From NCBI GenBank assembly GCA_027334785.1, contig DAHWQF010000256.1:1-5495 (forward strand): 5,495 nucleotides of DNA. The letters are read 5' to 3'. The position numbers were made by a program, and so were the translations under genes. Positions 1-5,495 of the stretch are shown here, piece after piece (the first letter of the stretch is position 1; each line of letters starts with the position of its first letter). The notes beneath the pieces are model-generated. The model was given only the letters and a program-made list of their open reading frames with translations. It was not told where the DNA came from and did no database searches. This DNA comes from Acidimicrobiaceae bacterium. GTDB lineage: Bacteria > Actinomycetota > Acidimicrobiia > Acidimicrobiales > Palsa-688.

Positions 1-431
1 ACGTGGCGGGCTACTCGGTCATAAACGACACCACCGCCCGCGACCTCCAACGCGTCCATACCCAATGGTTCCTGGGCAAATCCCTGCCCAAGGCGACACC
101 GTGGGGCCCGGTGGTGGTAACGCCCGACGAACTGGAACCATTCCCAGAGCGGGGGATCTCCGCCACGGTCAACGGAGAACTGCGCCAGCGCGCCCGCCTG
201 GGCCAGATGATCTTTTCGGTACAAGAAGCGATCGCGTGCATTTCTCGCGTGCTGCCTCTGGAGGCCGGCGACCTGATCGCCATGGGGACCCCGAGCGGGG
301 TGGGCGTTGGCTTCGACCCTCCGCGCTTTTTGGGCGACGGCGACACAGTCGTTTGCCGCGTCGAGGGGATCGGCGAACTGAGAAACTCCGTCCAAGTACG
401 TTCCATGTCGCCGGCCGGGAACGAGCAGTGA
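1..431 (+). CDS. FAH-family protein, C-terminal part (cut by window edge)
   Basis: This is the C-terminal catalytic part of a fumarylacetoacetate hydrolase (FAH) superfamily enzyme. The family hydrolyses, isomerises or decarboxylates 2-keto or 1,3-diketo acids at a divalent metal site. Numbering from the codon at position 3, the core opens with VAGYSVINDTTARDLQ, whose NDxxARDLQ block carries a conserved Asp. The GKSL lysine is at about residue 26, GPVVVTPDEL follows, a VNGELRQ segment is near 57-62, and GDLIAMGTPSGVG is near 89-101. The GTG at position 3 lies inside the conserved fold, so it is an internal valine and the true start is upstream of the window. The N-terminal part with the usual ExE metal ligands is not visible. 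The TGA stop overlaps the start of the aldehyde dehydrogenase gene, so the two are translationally coupled. Family membership is solid. Candidate activities include a 2-hydroxyhepta-2,4-dienedioate isomerase, an oxaloacetate decarboxylase-like or an acylpyruvase activity, and I cannot choose among them. Confidence 0.9.
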   Translation, partial: VAGYSVINDTTARDLQRVHTQWFLGKSLPKATPWGPVVVTPDELEPFPERGISATVNGELRQRARLGQMIFSVQEAIACISRVLPLEAGDLIAMGTPSGVGVGFDPPRFLGDGDTVVCRVEGIGELRNSVQVRSMSPAGNEQ

Positions 432-1984
432 CCGAAGCCCCGACTGCGAGCGAACCCCCGGCAAAGACCATGGCGCCCGCCCCTGCCAAAATGCCAGCCC
501 GTTACGGGCTATTCATCGGGGGCGCGCACGTCGAGGCGGGCGGCGGAGAGATCTTGGCCGTCCGCAACCCCGCGACCGCACGAGTTATCGCCGAAGTGGC
601 CAGCGCCGGTGCCAGCGACGTGGCAGAGGCAGTGCGAGTGGCCAAGGAAGCCTTCGTACGGGGTGACTGGCGAGAGCTCCCGCCGGGCCAGAGGGCGCGC
701 GTCCTCAACCGTTTTGCTGACCTCATAGAAGACAGGCTCGAGGAACTGTACGGCTTGGAAACCGCCAACAACGGCAGGCCCATCAGGGAGACCCGGGCGC
801 AGGTGGCCCGCGTCCCGGAGTGGTACCGCTACAACGCCGCCCTGCTCCTAGCCGACCGCAGCGACGTGGTCCCGATAGGCGGGCCGTACTTCTCCTATAC
901 ATCGCGGTTCCCTATCGGCGTCGCCGGCATAATCTCGTCGTTCAACCACCCGCTCATGATCGGCTCCAAGAGCCTGGCCCCCGCACTTGCCACGGGCAAC
1001 AGCGTCGTGCTGAAGCCATCGGAGCTCACCCCGTTGACGAGCCTCCGCCTGGCCGAACTGGCTCTCGAGGCGGGTATCCCCCCGGGCGTCCTAAACGTCG
1101 TATCCGGCCTCGGCACAGTAGCCGGCAGGGCCCTCTCCCAACACCCTGACGTAGCCAAGATCTCCTTCACGGGGGGCACCGAAGCCGGCCGGGCGGTGGC
1201 CGAGGCCGCCGCCCGCCGCTTCGCCAAGGCGACCATCGAGGTCGGTGGCAAGACTCCCGTGCTCATATTCGGGGACACACCCCTCGAAGACGCCGTCCGC
1301 GGGGCGCTCTTCGGCGGTTACGTCGCAGCAGGGCAAACCTGCATCGCCGGCAGCAGGCTCCTCGTGGAAGAGAAGATCCACGACGAGTTCGTGGCGTTGC
1401 TGGTGGAGGCGGTCTCGCGGCTCGCTGTGGGCGACCCAACGTGGGCAAGCACTGACGTCGGGCCAGTTATTTCCGCGGCGGCGCGAGAACGGATCCTCGG
1501 CTGCATCGACGAAGCCGTGTCGGAGGGAGCGACCGTGGCCACGGGAGGAAGGAGTGCCCGGCCCGAGAGCGCCCCCGACGGCTATTTCGTCGAGCCGACC
1601 GTCCTAACGGGCGTGACCAACGAAATGAACGTCGCCAGGCGGGAGATCTTCGGGCCGGTGCAGGTCGTGATCCCCTTTTCGGGCGAAGAAGAGGCAGTCC
1701 GCCTCGCCAACGACTCGCCCTACGGGCTCGGGTCAGCCATCTGGACGAGGGACGTGGCGCGCGCCCACCGTGTTGCCGGCGCCCTCACGCACGGGATCGT
1801 CTGGGTCAACGACCATCACCGCCTCGACCCGGCGTCGCCTTGGGGAGGAGTGCGCGACAGTGGCACCGGCAGGGAACGCGGTTGGGAATCGTTCCACGAT
1901 TTCACCCACCTGAGGGCCGTCACCGTGCGCACGGCGAAGGAACCCGTCGACTGGTTCCGCGGGCACGAGGAAAGGCTCAATTAG
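428..1984 (+). CDS. NAD(P)-dependent aldehyde dehydrogenase
   Basis: This is a full-length aldehyde dehydrogenase superfamily protein of 518 residues from GTG 428, oxidising an aldehyde to a carboxylate. Visible motifs, numbered from that start: SSFNHPL with Asn173 (the oxyanion-hole Asn of the PWNFP region), VVLKPSE with the cofactor-binding Lys196, FTGGTEAGR, IEVGGK with general-base Glu271, GQTCIAG with nucleophile Cys305, EIFGPV with cofactor-binding Glu406, and PWGGVRDSGTGRE near the C-terminus. The 34-residue Glu-Cys and 98-residue Asn-Glu spacings fit the family. I chose GTG 428 because it overlaps the upstream TGA as GTGA. The reading frame stays open further left, but that part overlaps the FAH gene. 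ATG 470 or 491 would lose only a low-complexity leader and are possible. The retained Glu271 argues against a CoA-acylating methylmalonate semialdehyde dehydrogenase. The aldehyde is unknown; the FAH neighbour hints at a semialdehyde from ring cleavage. Confidence 0.95.
   Translation: MTEAPTASEPPAKTMAPAPAKMPARYGLFIGGAHVEAGGGEILAVRNPATARVIAEVASAGASDVAEAVRVAKEAFVRGDWRELPPGQRARVLNRFADLIEDRLEELYGLETANNGRPIRETRAQVARVPEWYRYNAALLLADRSDVVPIGGPYFSYTSRFPIGVAGIISSFNHPLMIGSKSLAPALATGNSVVLKPSELTPLTSLRLAELALEAGIPPGVLNVVSGLGTVAGRALSQHPDVAKISFTGGTEAGRAVAEAAARRFAKATIEVGGKTPVLIFGDTPLEDAVRGALFGGYVAAGQTCIAGSRLLVEEKIHDEFVALLVEAVSRLAVGDPTWASTDVGPVISAAARERILGCIDEAVSEGATVATGGRSARPESAPDGYFVEPTVLTGVTNEMNVARREIFGPVQVVIPFSGEEEAVRLANDSPYGLGSAIWTRDVARAHRVAGALTHGIVWVNDHHRLDPASPWGGVRDSGTGRERGWESFHDFTHLRAVTVRTAKEPVDWFRGHEERLN
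1967..1975 (+). promoter_or_regulatory. Likely ribosome binding site for the crotonase gene
   Basis: A purine-rich GAGGAAAGG lies inside the last codons of the aldehyde dehydrogenase gene, 12 bases before ATG 1988. The spacing is slightly long, but no better Shine-Dalgarno sequence is nearby. It supports the ATG at 1988 as the start and implies coupled translation. Confidence 0.45.
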
Positions 1985-1987
1985 AAA

Positions 1988-2713
1988 ATGGGCCTCCCGG
2001 TGGTGGACGGGCTGGACCTAAGCCTAAAGGGCCAGGTCCTGCAGGTCACGGTGCAACGGGGCGAGGCCAACTTGATGTCCATGGAAATGTGCCGGGCCCT
2101 TACAGACCTGCTCCTCGCCCCGCCGGCGGGGGCACGGGTCCTGCACCTGCGTGCCCGCGGCCCCGCTTTCTGCCTCGGCAGGGACCGCGACCACGCCGGC
2201 GAGGACGGCCTCCGCGAAGAAGCAGAGACGCTCGTCAGGCTCAACCGTGCCCTGTCCGCGGGCAAGCTTGTGACTGTGGCCGAAGTGGCCGCCGACGCGG
2301 CAGGTTACGGCGTCGGCCTGGCGGCCCTCTCCGACCTGTCCTTTGTCTCCCCTGCTGCCCGTTTTTGGTTCCCCGAGGTGGAGGCGGGCCTCGCGCCCAC
2401 GGTTGTGCTGGCGTGGCTGCCGGCCCTCGTAGGGCGCAGCCGTGCCTTCCGCTTGGTCGCCTCGGGAGTGAAGATCGACGGTCGCGAAGCCGCGCGGATC
2501 GGGCTCTTCACGGCTGCAGCCAAAACCGCCGAGCACCTCCCCGCACTCGTGGCCGAGGAGGTCGAGATGCTGTTGCGCCATCCTCCCCAGCCCCAGCGGG
2601 AGATACGGTCCTTCCTGCACGAGACCTTGGGCACCGGCTCAGTGGACATCGACCGGCTCTCAGTCGAACGCCTCGTCACGAACTCGCTGCGCCTCAACCA
2701 GGCGACGCCCTGA
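1988..2713 (+). CDS. Enoyl-CoA hydratase/isomerase (crotonase) family protein
   Basis: This 241-residue protein has the crotonase fold, which stabilises a thioester enolate in an acyl-CoA through a two-amide oxyanion hole. The first oxyanion segment is RGPAFCLGRD at residues 57-66. The second is AAGYGVGLAALSDL at about 104-117, followed by the FWFPEVEAGLAP block at 126-137. Aligned by spacing with the classical hydratase, the second catalytic Glu (rat mitochondrial Glu164) is Glu130. The first (Glu144) is replaced by Gly110, so simple hydration is doubtful and an isomerase or other enolate reaction is more likely. At 241 residues it is slightly shorter than the usual roughly 260. It starts 3 bases after the aldehyde dehydrogenase stop, in the same frame (TAG, one codon, ATG), and is clearly in the same operon. 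It is the last gene of the plus-strand set. Substrate unknown. Confidence 0.9.
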   Translation: MGLPVVDGLDLSLKGQVLQVTVQRGEANLMSMEMCRALTDLLLAPPAGARVLHLRARGPAFCLGRDRDHAGEDGLREEAETLVRLNRALSAGKLVTVAEVAADAAGYGVGLAALSDLSFVSPAARFWFPEVEAGLAPTVVLAWLPALVGRSRAFRLVASGVKIDGREAARIGLFTAAAKTAEHLPALVAEEVEMLLRHPPQPQREIRSFLHETLGTGSVDIDRLSVERLVTNSLRLNQATP

Positions 2714-2800
2714 AAGCGGCCTGAACATATCGGTTTGCTGGCCCAATGCCAGGCTACAGAGCGTTGCCGGCCGAGCGCTACTGTCCCCCACGCGAAGGGG
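2714..2800. other. Convergent intergenic spacer, weak hairpins only
   Basis: These 87 bases separate two gene sets that point towards each other, so a bidirectional terminator is expected. I see only weak candidates: a 5-bp stem CTGGC/GCCAG at 2738-2742 and 2748-2752 with a 5-base loop, and CCCC/GGGG at 2786-2789 and 2797-2800 with a 7-base loop, the latter abutting the stop of the minus-strand gene. Neither is followed by a T-tract. Termination may be Rho-dependent or rely on these stems. No coding potential is apparent. Confidence 0.3.
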
Positions 2801-3640
2801 TTAGGGGGCGACCAGGGGCCCGTAACTGTCGGGCCGCCGGTCGCGGTAAAAGGCCCAGAGCTGGCGCACTTCCTCGATCATGTCGAGGTCGAGGTCGCGG
2901 ACCACGACTTCGTCGTCGCTGTCGGACGCTACGTCCCCCACTTTTTGGCCGCGCGGGTCGACGAAGTACGAACTGCCGTAATAGTCGTTGTCCCCCAAAG
3001 GCTCAACCCCCACCCGGTTGATGGCGCCCACGAAGTACTCGTTGGCGACGGCGGCGGCGGGCTGCTCCAGGTCCCAGAGGTAGGAGGACAACCCACGGCT
3101 CGTGGCAGAAGGGTTGAAGACGACCTCGGCGCCGGCCAGGCCGAGCGCCCGCCACCCTTCTGGGAAGTGCCGGTCGTAGCAGATGTAGACCCCGACCTTG
3201 CAGACCGAGGTCTCGAACACAGGGTAGCCCAAGTTGCCCGGGCGGAAATAGTACTTCTCCCAGAACCCGCGCACCTGGGGTATATGGCTTTTGCGGTACT
3301 TGCCGAGGAAACGGCCGTCAGAGTCGATGACGAGGGCGGTGTTGTAGTAAACGCCGGGCTGCTCCTCTTCATAAATCGGGGCGATCACCACCATCTGGGT
3401 CTGGCGGGCGAGCTCGACCATTTTCTCTGTCGTCGGCCCGGGCACGGGCTCGGCGTAACTGTAGTATTCGGGCTCTTGCACCTGGCAGAAGTACGGCCCG
3501 TAGAAAAGCTCCTGGAAGCACAGGATCTGGGCACCCTGCGAAGCCGCCTCGCGCGCCAGCGCGAGGCTCGAGGAGATCATGGACTCCTTGTCACCGGTCC
3601 ACTTGGCCTGGACCAGCGCCGCTCTCACGACCTTCGCCAC
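2801..3640 (-). CDS. Beta-ureidopropionase-like carbon-nitrogen hydrolase
   Basis: This 279-residue nitrilase-superfamily amidase most likely hydrolyses N-carbamoyl-beta-alanine to beta-alanine, CO2 and ammonia, the third step of reductive pyrimidine degradation. The catalytic triad is complete: Glu44 in FQELF, Lys117 in KYRKSHIP and Cys154 in YICYDRHFP. Several blocks resemble animal beta-ureidopropionase: YYNTALVID (98-106), RPGNLGYPVFET (133-144), FNPSAT (175-180), AINRVG (206-211) and YYGSSYF (220-226). I chose GTG 3640 because AGGAGG precedes it and the protein then begins right at the first strand of the fold. An in-frame GTG at 3703 would add 21 basic residues without family support. 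The gene lies 73 bases downstream of the aminotransferase gene on the same strand, and that enzyme could use its product. N-carbamoylputrescine amidase or N-carbamoyl-D-amino acid hydrolase are less likely alternatives. The symbol pydC would fit but is not proven. Confidence 0.9.
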   Translation of the reverse strand: MAKVVRAALVQAKWTGDKESMISSSLALAREAASQGAQILCFQELFYGPYFCQVQEPEYYSYAEPVPGPTTEKMVELARQTQMVVIAPIYEEEQPGVYYNTALVIDSDGRFLGKYRKSHIPQVRGFWEKYYFRPGNLGYPVFETSVCKVGVYICYDRHFPEGWRALGLAGAEVVFNPSATSRGLSSYLWDLEQPAAAVANEYFVGAINRVGVEPLGDNDYYGSSYFVDPRGQKVGDVASDSDDEVVVRDLDLDMIEEVRQLWAFYRDRRPDSYGPLVAP

Positions 3641-3644
3641 CCGT

Positions 3645-3650
3645 CCTCCT
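3645..3650 (-). promoter_or_regulatory. Shine-Dalgarno AGGAGG for the hydrolase gene
   Basis: On the minus strand a consensus AGGAGG ends 4 bases before the GTG at 3640. The spacing is short, but this is the strongest Shine-Dalgarno match in the window, and it decides the start in favour of 3640 over the in-frame GTG at 3703. Confidence 0.65.
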
Positions 3651-3669
3651 TTTCTCGTTATCTTAGCTT

Positions 3670-3683
3670 GGGCAGTTCTGCCC
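3670..3683. repeat. Perfect 14-base inverted repeat between two minus-strand genes
   Basis: GGGCAGTTCTGCCC is a perfect palindrome in the 73-base gap between the aminotransferase stop (3714) and the hydrolase start (3640). In the minus-strand transcript it can fold as a GC-rich stem of 5 bp with a 4-base loop. No T-run follows, so it does not look like an intrinsic terminator. It could be an mRNA stability or processing hairpin, or an operator half-site pair. Function is inference only. Confidence 0.45.
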
Positions 3684-3713
3684 TTGTGGCCGGCAGCGGT
3701 CACTACGAGCTGG

Positions 3714-5015
3714 CTAATGGTCGGCCCGCTCGACCGCCTCCACTGCGTCTATCAAGTGGCTGGCCCCCTGGTCCGCCACCTCCGCGCTCACGCTCATCGG
3801 GGGCGAGATTCGAAGCACGTTGCCGTACAACCCACCTTTGCCGACGAGCACGCCGCGGTCTTTTGCCGCCTGGAGAACCCGGTTGGCGATCCGGGGCGCG
3901 GGTGTCAGGGTACCCGGCTCGACCAGTTCCAGACCGAGCATGAGGCCCTTTCCCCGGACCTCGGCCACGATCTTGGACGAAGCCGTCGCTTGTGCGAGGC
4001 GCCGGTGCAACTGCTTGCCCACCGCCAGCGCGTTGGCCTGCAGTTCGTGCTCGAGGATGTAGTCGAGCGTAGCCAGTGCCCCTGAGGTAGCCAACGGGTT
4101 GCCGCCAAAAGTGGAGATCGAGTTTGGCCCGAGGGCGTCAACCAGACCCGCCCTCCCGACCACCCCGCCGATGGCCAGGCCGTTGCCGAGCCCTTTGGCA
4201 AACACGAGGAGGTCCGGCTGGACGCCGTGGGCCTGGTACCCCCAGAAATGCTCGCCCGTACGCCCCCATCCGGTCTGCACCTCGTCGGAGACATAAAGGA
4301 TGCCGTGCTCCACCAGCACCTCCTGCAAAGCGCCGAAAAACCCGTCCGGCGGGACCACGAAGCCACCCACGCCCTGGATCGGCTCTGCGATCAGGCAAGC
4401 TACGTCCCCAGCCGTAGTGGTCGCCAGTACCTCGCGCAGGTCCGCAGCCGCCGCCCGGCACATTTCCTTGTCGTCGAGGCCGGCAAAAATACCCCGCAGG
4501 CGGTCGCCGTGGTGCAGCCAACTGACCGACAGGGGCGCGAAAGACGACGGTGACCAGGCGCGGTTGCCCGTCACCCCGACCGCGGCAAAGGACCGCCCGT
4601 GGTAGCTGTTGCGCAGCGCCAGCACCTGGTTGGACTTGCGCGCGGCGCAGCACATCATCAAGGCGGCGTCGATCGCCTCCGTGCCGGAATTGACGAAAAA
4701 CACCTTGGCGTCTTCGATCCCCGACAGGCCGGCGATCCGCTCGGCCAACTCCACCATCGGGCGAATGAGGTAAAGCGTCGAGGTGTGCACCATCCGGCCC
4801 GCCTGCGCCCTCACCGCCTCGATGAACTCCTCGACCCCGTAACCGATGCTCGTGGTGAGGATGCCGCCAAAGAAGTCGATGTACTCGTGGCCCTCGGCGT
4901 CGGTCACGAAACAGCCCTTGCCGCTCACCAGCTCGATGGGCTCGTCGTAATAAAGGGCCAACCACGAAGGCAGGACACGCCGGTGGCGTTCGGCCAGTTG
5001 TTTGTGTGCGCTCAC
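3714..5015 (-). CDS. Class III PLP aminotransferase, AGXT2/beta-alanine type
   Basis: This 433-residue fold-type I, class III (omega) aminotransferase probably transfers the amino group of beta-alanine or a related beta-amino acid to pyruvate or glyoxylate, giving malonate semialdehyde. Visible features: NSGTEA phosphate-binding segment (109-114), SYHG (137-140) with the PLP-stacking aromatic, EPIQG (211-215), DEVQTGWGRTG with the pyridine-nitrogen Asp244, Schiff-base Lys274 in VFAKGLGNG, STFGGNPLA (301-309), EVRGKGLMLGLEL (352-364) and LRISPPM (401-407). The EVRGKGLM and TFGGNP segments resemble animal and plant AGXT2-like enzymes, which act on beta-alanine and 3-aminoisobutyrate. The start is GTG 5015, preceded by AAGGAG with an 8-base spacer. 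The permease gene ends 28 bases upstream and the beta-ureidopropionase-like gene follows, forming one operon. A GABA or other omega-amino acid substrate is the main alternative. Confidence 0.93.
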   Translation of the reverse strand: MSAHKQLAERHRRVLPSWLALYYDEPIELVSGKGCFVTDAEGHEYIDFFGGILTTSIGYGVEEFIEAVRAQAGRMVHTSTLYLIRPMVELAERIAGLSGIEDAKVFFVNSGTEAIDAALMMCCAARKSNQVLALRNSYHGRSFAAVGVTGNRAWSPSSFAPLSVSWLHHGDRLRGIFAGLDDKEMCRAAAADLREVLATTTAGDVACLIAEPIQGVGGFVVPPDGFFGALQEVLVEHGILYVSDEVQTGWGRTGEHFWGYQAHGVQPDLLVFAKGLGNGLAIGGVVGRAGLVDALGPNSISTFGGNPLATSGALATLDYILEHELQANALAVGKQLHRRLAQATASSKIVAEVRGKGLMLGLELVEPGTLTPAPRIANRVLQAAKDRGVLVGKGGLYGNVLRISPPMSVSAEVADQGASHLIDAVEAVERADH

Positions 5016-5023
5016 GTTGGATG

Positions 5024-5029
5024 CTCCTT
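5024..5029 (-). promoter_or_regulatory. Shine-Dalgarno AAGGAG for the aminotransferase gene
   Basis: On the minus strand AAGGAG lies 8 bases before GTG 5015, an ideal spacing that fixes this start. It directly follows the 16-bp tandem duplication at the end of the permease gene. Confidence 0.75.
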
Positions 5030-5061
5030 AGATGGTCTCTTCGCTAGATGATCTCTTCGCT
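5030..5061. repeat. 16-bp tandem duplication at the permease stop codon
   Basis: AGATGGTCTCTTCGCT (5030-5045) is followed immediately by AGATGATCTCTTCGCT (5046-5061), with one mismatch at the sixth base. On the minus strand the upstream copy encodes the last residues SEEII of the permease and the first base of its TAG stop. The second copy supplies the rest of the stop and fills the gap to the aminotransferase ribosome site. With a single copy the stop would be TAA, overlapping AAGGAG. It looks like a recent slippage or duplication event. Confidence 0.85.
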
Positions 5062-5495
5062 CCGGCCCCTGCGGGAGAGCTGGGAGAAGGCGACCGCGAG
5101 TATGAGTGCCCCGCCATAGAACACGTCCTGCACCCAGCTGCCTATCCCCAAGATGGCGAGCCCCGTCACGCCAGTCACCAAAAAGTAAGCGGCGATGATC
5201 GTGCCCCACGCGTTGAACCGCCCAGGCAGGATCGTCGTCCCCCCCAAGTACGCTGAGGCGTAGGCAGGGAGCAGGAAATCGGCGCCGGCGGTCGGGTTGG
5301 CCGCGCCCGAGGTCCCTGCCCAGGGCACGGTGGAGAGGACGAGCGCGCCGGCGGCCAGGAAGAGCCCGAGCGCCTTTGCGGCCCTTCGCACGACGGGATG
5401 GAGCCGCTCGGCTCGGACGGAGGGGACGGGGGACGGAGCGGACGCGCTCGGCCCAGACGAAGCGGCGCTGGAGCTCCTCCAGCGCGTCGGCGCCC
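5044..5495 (-). CDS. RbsC-like ABC transporter permease, C-terminal part (cut by window edge)
   Basis: This is the C-terminal part of an inner-membrane permease of the ribose/xylose (RbsC, BPD_transp_2) ABC importer family. A hydrophobic segment LGLFLAAGALVLSTV is followed by the conserved NPTAGADFLLPAYASAYLGG, TTILPGRFNAWGT, a membrane segment around IIAAYFLVTGVTGL, then LGIGSWVQDVFYGGALILAV and a short basic tail. These correspond to about the last third of a usual 320-350 residue permease. The frame stays open to the right edge (149 residues visible). A GTG at 5391 could start a 115-residue protein, but that would be a membrane fragment, so I treat it as internal. The first 30 or so visible residues are Ser/Pro-rich and unlike the family, so a frame error near 5420-5440 is possible. 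The gene precedes the aminotransferase and hydrolase and probably serves uptake of a substrate for that pathway, though family members carry sugars, nucleosides and other small polar solutes. Confidence 0.83.
   Translation of the reverse strand, partial: APTRWRSSSAASSGPSASAPSPVPSVRAERLHPVVRRAAKALGLFLAAGALVLSTVPWAGTSGAANPTAGADFLLPAYASAYLGGTTILPGRFNAWGTIIAAYFLVTGVTGLAILGIGSWVQDVFYGGALILAVAFSQLSRRGRSEEII

Noticed and set aside
65..427. Long N-terminal extension of the aldehyde dehydrogenase frame
   Set aside because: This stretch overlaps the FAH gene, encodes an Arg/Gly/Pro-rich sequence unlike any dehydrogenase N-terminus, and the family fold begins only after position 490.
428..1984. Aldehyde dehydrogenase as the malonate semialdehyde dehydrogenase completing the pyrimidine route
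   Set aside because: It keeps the general-base glutamate (Glu271) in an IEVGGK motif, which CoA-acylating methylmalonate/malonate semialdehyde dehydrogenases lack, and it sits in a separate convergent operon.
1840..2724. 294-codon plus-strand open frame over the crotonase gene
   Set aside because: Its translation is dominated by Arg, Pro and Gly with no recognisable domain, while the overlapping frame encodes a clear crotonase.
2785..2808. C-run and G-runs around the hydrolase stop as an intrinsic terminator
   Set aside because: The stem is only 4-5 bp and no T-tract follows on either strand, so I list it only as a weak hairpin in the spacer.
2735..3943. 402-codon plus-strand open frame opposite the hydrolase gene
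   Set aside because: It is antisense to a gene with a complete catalytic triad and family motifs. Its Val/Asp/Gly-rich translation is typical of a shadow frame in GC-rich DNA.
4138..4965. 275-codon minus-strand open frame inside the aminotransferase gene
   Set aside because: It is an Arg/Gly-rich alternate frame of a gene with intact PLP-binding motifs.

Overview
The window is GC-rich bacterial DNA with GTG starts, tight gene packing and long antisense shadow frames. This fits a high-GC bacterium, most simply an actinomycete-like one. No rRNA, tRNA or other phylogenetic marker is present, so the assignment is inference. I found no mobile element, CRISPR array or RNA gene.

Left half, plus strand (1-2713): three tightly coupled genes encode a fumarylacetoacetate hydrolase (FAH) family protein (cut by the left edge), an NAD(P)-dependent aldehyde dehydrogenase and a small crotonase-fold (enoyl-CoA hydratase/isomerase) protein. 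The first two overlap by 4 bases and the last two are 3 bases apart. The set looks like part of an operon for breaking down an organic acid, possibly an aromatic ring-cleavage product. The substrate cannot be read from this window. The crotonase has lost one of the two glutamates used by true hydratases.

Right half, minus strand (2801-5495, transcribed right to left): the C-terminal part of an RbsC-like ABC transporter permease (cut by the right edge) is followed by a class III PLP aminotransferase resembling AGXT2/beta-alanine aminotransferase, then a beta-ureidopropionase-like carbon-nitrogen hydrolase. The hydrolase and aminotransferase are the last two steps of reductive pyrimidine catabolism: N-carbamoyl-beta-alanine to beta-alanine to malonate semialdehyde. 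The permease suggests linked uptake of a nucleoside, base or related compound.

The two operons converge on an 87-base spacer (2714-2800) with only weak hairpins. Smaller points of interest are a 16-bp tandem duplication at the permease stop codon, a perfect inverted repeat ahead of the hydrolase gene, and a possible frame disturbance in the permease near the right edge. No wholly new system is evident; the window reads as ordinary catabolic genes with a few details worth checking.
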